Source: a bacterium (lineage in GTDB: Bacteria > UBA8248). Taken from it: 64,000 nucleotides of DNA. How positions within the stretch are numbered: the first letter of the stretch is position 1; each line of letters begins with the position of its first letter. The translations under genes were made by a program, and so were the position numbers. The stretch covers positions 62,001 through 126,000 of the forward strand of contig JAJEJD010000008.1 of assembly GCA_022828125.1 (NCBI GenBank). The letters run 5' to 3'. Below are positions 16,725-24,801 of the stretch, piece after piece. The notes under the pieces were generated by a model that did no database searches, was not told the DNA's origin, and worked only from the letters and a program-made list of their open reading frames with translations.

Positions 16725-17331
16725 CTTCGCTTCGGATGAGAATGATGTGCTCACCGGCGAGCACGTTCTTCAGAAAAGGGTTCCCGGCGGCTCTGCGCTC
16801 TTCGAACTCCCGGGACGTGTAAAGCGTGGGGCTGATCCTCCGGGCGAGGCCGGTCTCCACCGGCGAGAGCGCCTCGTAGAGCTCTTCCAGCATCACGCCG
16901 TCTGCGACGACGAGCAGGTCGACGTCGCTGTCCGCCGTATCGGTTCCCTCTGCGACCGACCCGTACACCAGGGCGAGCTCGACGCGATCGAGGAGAACCT
17001 CCAACGCCCGCCAGATCGGCTCCGTCAGGGCGAGCGTCTTGCGCACGATGCCGCTCACCTCCTCGAACACCGGACAATCCGGATTGGCCTGGTAATGCTT
17101 CTGCCTGCCGATAGGGGTGATGCTTACCAGACCGCTTGAGGCGAAGCGCTTCAGTTCACGCTGCACGGCGCCGGAGCCGGACCCCGTCAACCGAATCAGC
17201 TCGCTTGCAAAAAAGCTCCGTCCGGGCTGGCCGAAAAGCAGCGTCAGGAGCCGCTGCTGGGTGGTCGTGAACAGCGCACCCGCGAGACCTGTGGATGCGG
17301 CGTCGGAGCCGGGTGCCTGACGGCGAGTCAT
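16702..17331 (-). CDS. Winged-helix/nucleotidyltransferase fusion (NTase antitoxin with autoregulatory DNA-binding domain)
   Basis: About 209 residues. The N-terminal half is a winged-helix/ArsR-like domain: FTTTQQRLLTLLFGQPGRSF, ASELIRLTGSGSGAVQRELK (recognition helix region), GLVSITPIGRQKHY. The C-terminal half is a minimal NTase with the signature around VYGSVAEGTDTADSDVDLLV, i.e. GS-x10-D-x-D. ATG 17331 is preferred because the longer frame runs through the promoter. Two palindromes lie on that promoter, so this protein most likely represses its own operon. Confidence 0.82.
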   Translation of the reverse strand: MTRRQAPGSDAASTGLAGALFTTTQQRLLTLLFGQPGRSFFASELIRLTGSGSGAVQRELKRFASSGLVSITPIGRQKHYQANPDCPVFEEVSGIVRKTLALTEPIWRALEVLLDRVELALVYGSVAEGTDTADSDVDLLVVADGVMLEELYEALSPVETGLARRISPTLYTSREFEERRAAGNPFLKNVLAGEHIILIRSEDDAPATR

Positions 17332-17357
17332 GCGTGAGAGATGTGGCGAAGACAAAT

Positions 17358-17401
17358 TACCCATAATGGGTATTATAATGCCCGATATGGGCATAAATCA
17401 A
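17358..17401 (-). promoter_or_regulatory. Promoter with two operator palindromes for the NTase-HEPN operon
   Basis: On the minus strand TTGATT (17401-17396), an 18-bp spacer and a perfect TATAAT (17377-17372) form a good promoter. The spacer is ATGCCC-N5-GGGCAT (17378-17394), and directly downstream of the -10 is a perfect palindrome TACCCATAATGGGTA (17358-17372). The shared CCCAT/ATGGG core suggests two operator sites for the winged-helix protein encoded from 17331. Seen directly; the regulator assignment is inference. Confidence 0.75.
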
Positions 17402-17453
17402 GAGCGGATTCAACTTTTTTAACTACTCGTCCGGGTCCACATTCCCTTTCCGC

Positions 17454-17840
17454 TCATGCCGCCTCGATGTCGGTATGGGTAAAGTCCTGGCCCTTGAACA
17501 GCAGCGGCTCGTCCAGCAGGTCGGAGAGCGCGTAGGCGAAACAATCACCGAAGTTCAGCGATGCCGGATGATTCCCCTTGCCGAAGCGCCGCCATGCGCG
17601 CCGGGCCGCTTCCATATGTTCCAGACCAACGGGCACCAATTCGATTTCGGCGTCCCTCAGGAACAAATCGAGTTCGTGCCCCGCCGCCTCGCCGCCGCGG
17701 CCTTCCAGGACGATGGCAGTTTCCAGCACGTTGGCGACCGACATCCGGGGGCGCGCGGCCGAGGCGATAGCCTTCTCGTAGCATTCCGCGTCCTGTTCAC
17801 GGTAGAGAACGGCGAGGAGCGCCGAACTGTCGACGATCAC
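17454..17840 (-). CDS. vapC: VapC-type PIN-domain ribonuclease toxin
   Basis: 128-residue PIN domain. Acidic metal ligands are at the expected places: D4 in VDSSALLAV, E in VLETAIV near residue 40, D in NFGDCFAYAL near residue 98, and the last Asp in GQDFTHTDIEA. The start is GTG 17840, whose GTGA overlaps the VapB stop, so the two are translationally coupled. Family members cleave tRNA or rRNA. All motif residues are present, so the toxin is probably functional. Confidence 0.88.
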   Translation of the reverse strand: MIVDSSALLAVLYREQDAECYEKAIASAARPRMSVANVLETAIVLEGRGGEAAGHELDLFLRDAEIELVPVGLEHMEAARRAWRRFGKGNHPASLNFGDCFAYALSDLLDEPLLFKGQDFTHTDIEAA

Positions 17841-18094
17841 TTCGGCAATCCCCGCTCGTCGTAGAGCACGTCCCCATGCTCCACGGCGGACGGCCCCGGA
17901 CCCACGAGTTTCGCACAGCGCTCCGCGATGGCGCGCAGTTTTTGAGCGCGAACTTCCGTGTCGCGCAGCCTTTTCTCACGTTCGAGACGTTCCTGCAGGG
18001 CGACCGTAATCGCGCCGGTCATCGTCTCGCCGGTCAGTCGGGCCAAATCAGCAGCGAGCCTGCAGGTTTCCTCATTTTTGATGTTGAGACCCAT
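17837..18094 (-). CDS. vapB: VapB-type antitoxin (Rv0623/PSK family)
   Basis: 85-residue antitoxin. The N-terminal GLNIKNEETCRLAADLARLTGET is the strand-helix of a ribbon-helix-helix-like Rv0623 antitoxin; the Lys/Arg/Glu-rich helix that follows and the C-terminal HGDVLYDERGLPK tail would wrap the toxin. GGGAG lies 7-8 nt upstream of the ATG. It overlaps vapC by 4 bp and lies directly downstream of the inverted repeat at 18106-18135. Confidence 0.87.
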   Translation of the reverse strand: MGLNIKNEETCRLAADLARLTGETMTGAITVALQERLEREKRLRDTEVRAQKLRAIAERCAKLVGPGPSAVEHGDVLYDERGLPK

Positions 18095-18105
18095 CGCCGA
18101 CTCCC

Positions 18106-18142
18106 AGGGTAGAAAAAAAATACTCCTTCTACCCTACGTCAA
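18106..18142 (-). promoter_or_regulatory. vapB: VapBC operator/promoter inverted repeat
   Basis: Perfect 9-bp arms AGGGTAGAA (18106-18114) and TTCTACCCT (18127-18135) flank a 12-bp A/T-rich spacer, starting 12 bp upstream of the vapB ATG. A minus-strand -35-like TTGACG (18142-18137) abuts it, and TATTTT in the spacer could serve as a rather close -10. The position fits conditional-cooperativity autoregulation known for VapBC. The arms are seen directly; the function is inferred. Confidence 0.65.
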
Positions 18143-18225
18143 AACGTCGGCATACGCAACGACACGGCAGCAAAGGCGGGATTGCACAAGACCTGAGACA
18201 GTTTCACGGCGACCCGCCCTTCCCC

Positions 18226-18254
18226 TTGCCGGGCCGCCCGCCCCCTGCTAGCAT
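18226..18254 (+). promoter_or_regulatory. Candidate promoter for the PPOX-family gene
   Basis: TTGCCG (18226-18231), a 17-bp spacer and TAGCAT (18249-18254) preceded by TGC, i.e. an extended -10 TGCTAGCAT. The identical TGCTAGCAT occurs upstream of the ferredoxin gene at 25831-25839. The gene start is 49 bp downstream. Confidence 0.35.
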
Positions 18255-18302
18255 CCGAGAAATCCACATATCACTTTTTCACGCTTCAGGAGGACGTGCG
18301 CG

Positions 18303-18827
18303 ATGGCGGAATTCACCGTAGCCAAGTTCAAGGACGTGTCCGAGGGTCTGCAGGAGGGCCAGTTCGCCGTGGGCGAGCGGGCGAAGGCGAGCGGTCTCGC
18401 GGACCTCGACCCCATCTACAGGGATTTGCTGGACATGAAAATCACCGTCACGCTCGGCCTCATCGGCCCCGACGGGCGCGTGAACATGACGCCCATGTGG
18501 TTCGACTACGAGGGCGACACGATTCTGGTGAACACCGCCTCGCACCGGCCCAAGTGCGGATGGATACGAAACAACCCGCAACTCACGATCCTCCTCGTGA
18601 ACCCTGATAACCCCTACCACTGGATGAGCATCAAGTGCACGGTGGTGAACGAGATACACGAGGACGGACCGGGCGGCGAGCGTGCGACGGAGCAGCTCGA
18701 CCGCATCTGGACGAAATACACGGGCGCGGACCCGCCCTACGCGCTCAGGGACCCCGCAATCGACGAGAAGCGCGTGCTGTTCGAGTGCCGCGTGGACAGG
18801 GTGGCCACGTTCGGAAAGCCGGCGTAA
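18303..18827 (+). CDS. PPOX-class flavin/F420-dependent split-barrel protein
   Basis: 174 residues of the pyridoxamine-5'-phosphate-oxidase-like split barrel. VTLGLIGPDGRVNMTPMWFDYEGDTILVNTA is the family opening strand set, and KCGWIRNNPQLTILLVNPDNPYHWMSIKC forms the FMN/F420-binding part. AGGAGG precedes the ATG. Members bind FMN, F420 or heme; TIGR03618-like F420 enzymes are closest in pattern. It stands alone in its transcription unit, followed by a type A repeat. Confidence 0.8.
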   Translation: MAEFTVAKFKDVSEGLQEGQFAVGERAKASGLADLDPIYRDLLDMKITVTLGLIGPDGRVNMTPMWFDYEGDTILVNTASHRPKCGWIRNNPQLTILLVNPDNPYHWMSIKCTVVNEIHEDGPGGERATEQLDRIWTKYTGADPPYALRDPAIDEKRVLFECRVDRVATFGKPA

Positions 18828-18892
18828 GAGCCAGGGTTCACAGGGGCCGCATCCTGTCTTCCCGGGGTTGCCCAATAAACCCCCTTGGCAAG

Positions 18893-19072
18893 GGTTTGTT
18901 GAAAAAGCCCCTGAGGGGTAATGGCAACCCCCTTGAAAGGGAAACCCCATAAAGCAACCCCCCCTACCCCCCCTTGTCAGGGGGGTAAAAAAGGCGATGC
19001 GCCCCCGCCGGGCTGAGGGGGTTTGCTTTTTCTTGCCCCCCTGACAAGGGGGGGTAGGGGGGGTTGCTTTTC
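18893..19072. repeat. Type A palindromic repeat, copy 2
   Basis: Between convergent genes (18828-19281 holds no gene). The terminal motif TTTGTTGAAAAAGCCCC is at about 18893-18911. The inverted GC-rich arms with CCCCCCTACCCCCCCTTGTC lie at about 18953-18987 and 19035-19072. The leader between them (AACCCCCTTGAAAGGGAAAC) is shared with copies 1, 3, 4 and 5. A second small GACAGGTCGCGACCTGTC palindrome lies at about 19168-19186. No right-hand terminal motif was found. Confidence 0.85.
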
Positions 19073-19281
19073 CGGCAGGAGATTGTTTTCCGGCGTCCCG
19101 AGCAACCGCCATCTCGACCTCATCCCGAGTAGGCCCGCAAGGGCCGTATCGAGGGACGCCGCCGTAGGGACAGGTCGCGACCTGTCCCTACAGAACTAAC
19201 CCCCCTTTCCCCTCTCCTCAGGGGGAAAAAGATACCCCCGACGCGGAGCTTTTCAAGAACTCCTCATCGGTCGGGGTTGAC

Positions 19282-20412
19282 CTACCAGACGCAGCCGCGC
19301 GCGGCCACGGGGATCACGGCTTCGAGGACGCCCTCTTCCATGCCGCCGCGTATGCCGTGGTAGACGTCGTAGAGGTTGATGGTCGGGTCGCAGTGGCTGG
19401 GCTGGAACAGGAGCGTCTCGCCGATCTCGGGACGCCTCGAAGCCAGGGAGAGTTCCAGCACGCCGTGCTCATCGGACGCCCGCGCGTGCACGGCGCCTTC
19501 GAGTTCGAGACAGGGCGCCAGCCCGCTGTCCGAGGAGAGCGCCTTGTGGCCGGCGTCCATCACCACGTGGCCGGGGCCGGGCGCGCTCACCACGGTCGTC
19601 AGTACGAAGAGGCTGGGCTTGAAATCGTCATAAGTCTCCGAGTCCTCGCCGCCGATGCTGCCGTAGTGCGAATCCATGAAGAGATAGCTGCCCGCCTGAA
19701 GCTCGTTCAGCACGCCCGATTCCGCGTCCCAGCGCCATGAACCCGTGCCGCCGCCGCTCCTGATTTCCAGCGGAAGCCCGGCGGCCTCGAACGCGTCCAC
19801 CGTCTCGCGCATCCGCGCGATGGCGTCTGCATAGACCTCGCGCCGCTCGGCGAAGCCGTCCACGTGCTGGGCCTTGCCCTGATAGGCCTGAATCCCCTTG
19901 AGTTCGAGTCTTTCCGCCGCCTCCACGCGCCGGGCCAGTTCCACCGCCGGGGCGCCCGGCGCCACGCCGCAGCGTCCCTGGCCTACGTCCACGTCGATGA
20001 GCACGCCGATTTCCGCTCCCGCGGCCGTCACGGCTTCTGCGAGCATCGCCACCCCCTGGGGGTGGTCAACCACCACCATCAGGTCCGCATGGCGCGCGAG
20101 CGCAGCCAGACGCCTGAGTTTCGAGACGGCCGTGACCTCGCTGCTCACGAGCACGTTCCCAACGCCGCCATCCACCATCACCTCGGCCTCGCTCACCTTC
20201 TGGCAGCAAACCCCCACCGCGCCGAGCGCCATCTGCTTTCGCGCGAGCCAGGGGCTCTTGTGCGTCTTGGCGTGGGCGCGGAGACTCACGCCCGTTCCCT
20301 CCAGGCGCTTCGCCATCAGGGCGAGGTTCTCCTCCATGACGTCGAGGTCGACCAGCAGGGCGGGCGTTTCGATATCGCGCACCGGCGTTCCGATGCTCTG
20401 GGTTTGGGGCAT
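19282..20412 (-). CDS. D-threonine aldolase/D-serine dehydratase-like PLP enzyme
   Basis: 376 residues, fold type III PLP enzyme: alanine-racemase-like N-terminal barrel with the Schiff-base Lys in RAHAKTHKSP (about residues 45-54) and a C-terminal D-serine-dehydratase-like domain with metal-binding PSHCDPTINLYD (about residue 345). VDVGQGRCGV and SGGGTGSW are phosphate-binding elements. The product would cleave or dehydrate a D-beta-hydroxy amino acid using Mn/Zn. AAGGA precedes the ATG. It lies divergent to the DUF6282-like hydrolase. Confidence 0.85.
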   Translation of the reverse strand: MPQTQSIGTPVRDIETPALLVDLDVMEENLALMAKRLEGTGVSLRAHAKTHKSPWLARKQMALGAVGVCCQKVSEAEVMVDGGVGNVLVSSEVTAVSKLRRLAALARHADLMVVVDHPQGVAMLAEAVTAAGAEIGVLIDVDVGQGRCGVAPGAPAVELARRVEAAERLELKGIQAYQGKAQHVDGFAERREVYADAIARMRETVDAFEAAGLPLEIRSGGGTGSWRWDAESGVLNELQAGSYLFMDSHYGSIGGEDSETYDDFKPSLFVLTTVVSAPGPGHVVMDAGHKALSSDSGLAPCLELEGAVHARASDEHGVLELSLASRRPEIGETLLFQPSHCDPTINLYDVYHGIRGGMEEGVLEAVIPVAARGCVW

Positions 20413-20584
20413 GGGAAATCCTTTTCAGGGAGAAATCGTTATTCCTGCTCATAAAAACATTTACGAGAGAATATCACCTGGACGGCGCGGCGGGAACCGG
20501 CTTGCCCGCCGTCCCGTCATGGCGCATGATGGATTTTCTTGATTTCAGACGATTTTTCTACTCGAACCCGGAGGGTTTTTCTTC

Positions 20585-21475
20585 ATGCGCACCAAGGCCG
20601 ACGATCTCCTCGAAGGCGCCATCGACGTCCACGCTCACATCTTCCCCCAGGTCTTCGTGGAAGAACCAGGGCGCGTGCTGGACCACGAATGGGCGGAACT
20701 CGCGCGCGACGTCGGCATGCGCGGCTTCGTGATGAAGAGCCATCTGTGGCCCACGATCGCCCAGGCCCGGATCCTGAACGAGGTCTATCCGGGCGTCACG
20801 GCCTTCGGCGCCATCACGCTGAACGCCAACGTGGGCGGGCTTTCGCCCTTCGCGGCGGAAAGCGCGGCGCGCCTCGGCGTGAAGGTCATCTGGATGCCCA
20901 CCTATTCCGCGGCGAACGACATCGCCGTCGGGGCCTACAGCAAGCGCATCGCGGAGGCTTATAACCAACCCCCGCCCGCGCAGGGCCTGACCGTACTGGA
21001 CGCAGACGGCGCGGTACGCCCCGAGGCGGACGCCATTTTGGAAATCGCCCGCGACGCGGACGTGGCCGTGGCCACCGGCCATCTCTCCGCAGAAGAGGGC
21101 GTCGCCCTGGCGAGGCGCGCGAAGGAGATCGGGGTAAAAAAATTCATCTTCACCCATCCCATTATCTTCATCATCGACGCGAGCGAGGCGCAACTGCGCG
21201 AGGTGGCGGACCTGGGCTACATCGTCGAGTTCACCTGGATATCGGCCTTCCCCATGTGGCGCGACCTCGACCCGGTGAAAGTGGCCGAAACCGCGCGCGC
21301 GCTCGGCCCCGAGCGATGCGTGATGAGCACCGACGCGCAACTCGACCTCAACCCCCCGCCGACGGAAATGCTGCGCATGTTCATCGCCACGATGCTGCGC
21401 CTTGGGTTCGAGGACGAGGAGATTCGCTGGATGGTGCAACGAAACCCCGCCCGCCTGATGGGTCTGGAAGAATAA
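20585..21475 (+). CDS. Amidohydrolase-like metal-dependent hydrolase (DUF6282 family)
   Basis: 296-residue TIM-barrel hydrolase. Metal-ligand motifs in order: DVHAHIFP (about 14), KSHLWPT (about 51), ATGHLSAEEG (about 164), FTHPII (about 190) and STDAQLDLNPP (about 250), matching the amidohydrolase pattern HxH...H...H...D. The GGAGG upstream of ATG 20585 fixes the start. The substrate is unknown; it shares a divergent intergenic region with the D-amino-acid enzyme. Confidence 0.8.
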   Translation: MRTKADDLLEGAIDVHAHIFPQVFVEEPGRVLDHEWAELARDVGMRGFVMKSHLWPTIAQARILNEVYPGVTAFGAITLNANVGGLSPFAAESAARLGVKVIWMPTYSAANDIAVGAYSKRIAEAYNQPPPAQGLTVLDADGAVRPEADAILEIARDADVAVATGHLSAEEGVALARRAKEIGVKKFIFTHPIIFIIDASEAQLREVADLGYIVEFTWISAFPMWRDLDPVKVAETARALGPERCVMSTDAQLDLNPPPTEMLRMFIATMLRLGFEDEEIRWMVQRNPARLMGLEE

Positions 21476-21551
21476 GAAGAACCGGCGCCGCACACCATTC
21501 CATGAATTGACGGGAGAACCGCGCCTTACCCTGCCTCGTATCGTTTTTTTC

Positions 21552-21579
21552 TTGACTCCCTTAAAAAATTCCTTACAAA
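21552..21579 (+). promoter_or_regulatory. Candidate promoter of the two-component operon
   Basis: TTGACT (21552-21557), a 16-bp A/T-rich spacer and TACAAA (21574-21579), followed by a 70-nt leader to the response-regulator ATG. The region 21540-21600 is markedly AT-richer than its surroundings. Confidence 0.4.
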
Positions 21580-21649
21580 ATCTTAACGTTGCATTGCCGC
21601 CTATGTTGATACCATGTCAACAGGATATTCAGGCGGGAGAATCCATTCC

Positions 21650-22360
21650 ATGAACCAAAAAGATTCCATTCTCATCGTCGAGGATGAGAAAAACATCGCA
21701 TCGCTCATCGACAAGTCTTTACGCCAAGCAGGTTTCCGCACAATTATTGCTCATGACGGGGAGCGAGCCCTGCAACTGGCGCGCGAGTGCGAGCCGGCTG
21801 TCGTCGTTCTCGATCTGATGCTGCCGAAGGTGAACGGATGGGAAGTTTGCAAGAGCCTCAGAAAAGATTCCAACGTACCCATCCTGATGCTTTCGGCCAA
21901 GGAAGAGGAAGTCGATAAACTTTACAGCTTCTCGCTGGGTGCCGATGATTACGTCGTCAAGCCCTTCAGCCCCAGGGAACTCGCCGAGCGCGTCAAAGCC
22001 ATCTTCAGGCGCACGAACTGCGCATACACGTGCAGGAAGACGAAACTCTCTTTCGGCGATCTGCTGCTGGAACCCGAGAAACACAAACTCACCCGAAACG
22101 GCAAACCCATATGGCTCACTCCCTCGGAATTCGTGCTGCTCCTGACGCTTATGAGCGCGCCCGGGAGGGTTTTCTCTCGACATGAACTACTCACCAAACT
22201 CTATCAATCGTCGGACGCCGTGGTCGCCAGAGTGGTGGACGTCCACATCGGAAAACTCCGCCGAAAAATCGAGGGCGCCCCCGCCAATCCCCGCTTCATC
22301 CTCACCGTGCGCGGCGTGGGCTATCGTTTTGCCGAAAAAGAAGAACATCGTGATAGTTAG
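21650..22360 (+). CDS. OmpR/PhoB-family response regulator
   Basis: 236-residue DNA-binding regulator. Receiver domain (about 1-120) with the acidic pair in VEDEK, the phospho-acceptor Asp in VVLDLMLPKVNGWE, Thr/Ser switch region MLSAKEEE and Lys in DYVVKPFSPRE. The C-terminal winged helix (about 135-230) has WLTPSEFVLLLTLM and the recognition region VVDVHIGKLRRKI followed by TVRGVGYRF. ATG 21650 follows GGGAG; the upstream ATG at 21614 lacks a ribosome-binding site. It overlaps the kinase gene. Confidence 0.92.
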   Translation: MNQKDSILIVEDEKNIASLIDKSLRQAGFRTIIAHDGERALQLARECEPAVVVLDLMLPKVNGWEVCKSLRKDSNVPILMLSAKEEEVDKLYSFSLGADDYVVKPFSPRELAERVKAIFRRTNCAYTCRKTKLSFGDLLLEPEKHKLTRNGKPIWLTPSEFVLLLTLMSAPGRVFSRHELLTKLYQSSDAVVARVVDVHIGKLRRKIEGAPANPRFILTVRGVGYRFAEKEEHRDS

Positions 22361-23432
22361 AATACGAAGCCGTCTGCTTTGGAAACTCCTGGCAGTCAAT
22401 CTACCAGTCATCGCATTGGTCATCACGATTATCTGGCTGTCGATCGATTTCCTTGCCGCCGATTATTTCGCCGCCTTGATGCGCAAATACAACATCTCGC
22501 CAACGGAAACGCACCGGATGTTCCTGGACGCCGTGCATCGCCACATCATCAACACGAGCATATTTGCCATGATCATAGCCGTCACCTTGAGTTTCTTTCT
22601 CACCCGAAGGGTGTTGCGCCCGCTGTACGCGATGGCGGAAGCATCCCGGAAAGTATCGCTGGGCGATTTCACCGCGCGCGCGGATATTTCATCGAAAGAC
22701 GAGGTCGGCCAGTTCGGGATGAAGTTCAACCAGATGGCCGACAATCTTGAAAAAATCGAAAACCTGAGAAGAACCATGCTGGTGGATATCGCGCATGAGC
22801 TGAGAACCCCGCTCACCACGGTACGAGGCTACCTCGAAGGTCTGGCCGATGGTGTTATTCCGCCCGCCAAAGACACGTTCTCCACGTTGAAGGATGAAAT
22901 TTTGCGTCTCGTACGCCTGGTCCAGGATTTTCATCAACTCACCCGTGCCGAGGCCGCAAAGGTCTATCTACGACGAGAGGAAATTGATTTGCCGCATCTG
23001 GTCGAGCGCGTCATCGAACTCTATCGGTACGATTTCGAAGCCAAAAGCATCGGGGTGAACGTGGATTTCTGTGGTGACGTCCCCGTCGTTCAGGCGGACA
23101 AGGACAAAATTGTTCAGGCGATTGGAAACATTGTTCAGAACGCATGGCGGTACACACCCGAGGGAGGTGAGTTCCGCGTCCGCGCGGATGCGAATAAGAA
23201 AAAAGATATGGTAAGTTTAATTTTTTCAAATACCTGCGAGGAATTCCCGGGGGAAGACGTCGGCCTCATCTTCGAGAGGTTCTACCGCGCAGATAAATCG
23301 CGTTCACGCGAAAGCGGGGGTGCGGGCATCGGGCTGACGATAGCGAAAGCTCTCGTCGAGGCTCATGGCGGCGAAGTGGGCGCATCATATGACGAAGGCG
23401 TTATCCATATCTGGTTCAGCCTCCCCGCCTGA
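22350..23432 (+). CDS. Sensor histidine kinase (BaeS-like)
   Basis: 360 residues. Two membrane helices (about 10-30 and 68-88) enclose a short periplasmic loop of about 35-40 residues. HAMP domain about 88-140 with RRVLRPLYAMAEASRKV. Dimerisation helix with phosphoacceptor His in VDIAHELRTPLTTVRGYLEG. ATPase boxes: N (NIVQNAWRYTPEGG), F (IFERFYRADKSR), G (GGAGIGLTIAKALVEAHGG). I assign GTG 22350 as start; it overlaps the regulator stop and removes a 56-residue out-of-family leader. The adjacent exported cupredoxin-like gene may be a target or partner. Confidence 0.9.
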   Translation: MIVRIRSRLLWKLLAVNLPVIALVITIIWLSIDFLAADYFAALMRKYNISPTETHRMFLDAVHRHIINTSIFAMIIAVTLSFFLTRRVLRPLYAMAEASRKVSLGDFTARADISSKDEVGQFGMKFNQMADNLEKIENLRRTMLVDIAHELRTPLTTVRGYLEGLADGVIPPAKDTFSTLKDEILRLVRLVQDFHQLTRAEAAKVYLRREEIDLPHLVERVIELYRYDFEAKSIGVNVDFCGDVPVVQADKDKIVQAIGNIVQNAWRYTPEGGEFRVRADANKKKDMVSLIFSNTCEEFPGEDVGLIFERFYRADKSRSRESGGAGIGLTIAKALVEAHGGEVGASYDEGVIHIWFSLPA

Positions 23433-23485
23433 TCATTCGGCTTACGATGGATTTGGCGTTTTTTCATCCACGAGCCAAGTTTTTT

Positions 23486-23494
23486 TGGTATTCT
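23486..23494 (+). promoter_or_regulatory. Possible extended -10 upstream of the cupredoxin-like gene
   Basis: TGGTATTCT at 23486-23494 matches an extended -10 and resembles TGGTATACT at 49-57. There is no convincing -35. It lies 128 bp before the ATG. Confidence 0.25.
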
Positions 23495-23621
23495 TTCCAA
23501 AGTGAATTCGCGTCCTGAAATGCGCCGAACATCCCAAAGAACCGCCGGCTCGCCGGTTGAACCCCGACGACCTATCAAAAGCCGCAAGAGCCGAGAACAC
23601 GCACCCGAAAAGGAACCTGCC

Positions 23622-24086
23622 ATGCAAAATTTCTACAAAGCGCTCATGATTTTCCTTGCGGTATCCTTGCTGCCTCTCGCATCGACTGGCGTGTTCGCCG
23701 CCGAGCCGACCGTCATCACCCTCACCCAGACGGGCTGTCAGTTCACCGAACCCGAGGGGGAGGACCATGGCTTCAAGACCACGGGGTCGGCCGACTGCAA
23801 GGCCATCAACTCGAAAAGCGGGAAAAAGCGCCTCGCCACAGCCAGTACCATCACGCTGAAGCCAGGCCCCTACATTTTCCGGGTGACGAACAAGAACGTA
23901 CCCTATCCACTCGGATTCTACCTGCGGGGCGCAGGAATAGGACGCCTTACGCTGCCGAAAGTCTCGGGAGGCGGCCTCGTGAAAGGAAAATCGAGGGACT
24001 ACCACATCACGCTCAAAGAGGGTGAGTATCACTATTCTTGCCCCCTCAACCCGACGCCCGACTACAGGCTGAAGGTAACGAACTAG
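23622..24086 (+). CDS. Exported cupredoxin-like protein
   Basis: 154 residues with a clear signal peptide (1-26, GVFA before AEP). The remainder is beta-rich with cupredoxin-like strands: VITLTQTGCQFTEPEG, STITLKPGPYIFRVTNKN, VPYPLGFYL, and GEYHYSCPLNPTPDYRLKV near the C terminus. The last segment resembles the Cys loop of type I copper proteins. The usual Cys-x(2-4)-His-x(2-4)-Met set is missing, so copper binding by the classic site is doubtful. The family is best described as cupredoxin-fold, possibly EfeO-like. AAGGA precedes ATG 23622. It follows the sensor kinase. Confidence 0.65.
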   Translation: MQNFYKALMIFLAVSLLPLASTGVFAAEPTVITLTQTGCQFTEPEGEDHGFKTTGSADCKAINSKSGKKRLATASTITLKPGPYIFRVTNKNVPYPLGFYLRGAGIGRLTLPKVSGGGLVKGKSRDYHITLKEGEYHYSCPLNPTPDYRLKVTN

Positions 24087-24182
24087 ACTTTCGCGCAAGC
24101 GAGAGAGCAGGCCGCGCGCGTCCTCCCGTGCGGCTATGGCGTTTGTCTCATCATGAGCGCGTTTTACGGAAGTCGCCACGTG

Positions 24183-24685
24183 TGGGGTTGTTGGAAAACC
24201 CGACACACGACCCCTACGAAGTCGCTTTACACAAATGAGAACACCAAAATCACTCCCCCTTGAGGGGGAGTCGATGAAGCCGAGCGTATTTTGCGAAGGC
24301 TGAATCGGTGGGGGGTAAAATGCGTTTTATTGTCAGTCCGAATTATACCCCCCACCGAATCGCTTTCGGGCTTACGCCCTCAGCTCTTCGACTCCCCCTC
24401 AAGGGGGGAGTGATTTTCTCTCTCGTCGGTCGGTTACATACGACAAATGATGAGAGGCGTTGTGAGATTCTCTGGAAGGGCAGCACAGGCTCTCTCCTTG
24501 AAAAGCAACCCCCCCTACCCCCCCTTGTCAGGGGGGTATGAAATAGCAAAACCCCTCGCTGCTGGCAAGAAGAACCAAACCCCTCCGGCGGCGGGCGCGA
24601 GGCCTTTTTTTACCCCCCTGACAAGGGGGGGTAGGGGGGGTTGCCTTTATGGGGTTTCCCTTTCAAGGCTTTTTCAACAACCCCG
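24183..24685. repeat. Compound repeat: type B copy 2 followed by type A copy 3
   Basis: Fills most of the 715-bp gap 24087-24801; no gene is seen. A degraded terminal motif GGGGTTGTTGGAAAACCC (24183-24200) is on the left and GGCTTTTTCAACAACCCCG (24667-24685) on the right. Between them are a type B element in reverse orientation (24246-24416, with CTCTCTCGTCGGTCGGTTAC beside it) and a type A element (about 24505-24643). One terminal motif on each side and two cores inside suggest nested or composite insertion. Confidence 0.8.
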
Positions 24686-24801
24686 CGTGGAGGAACGTCC
24701 TCCGTCCTGGCCCGTGCGATGAATGAAAAATACCGGACGCGCTAGAGTCGTGCGCCCGCCTTGCCTTATAATCACTTCACAATATCTAAAGTTCGTGGAA
24801 C

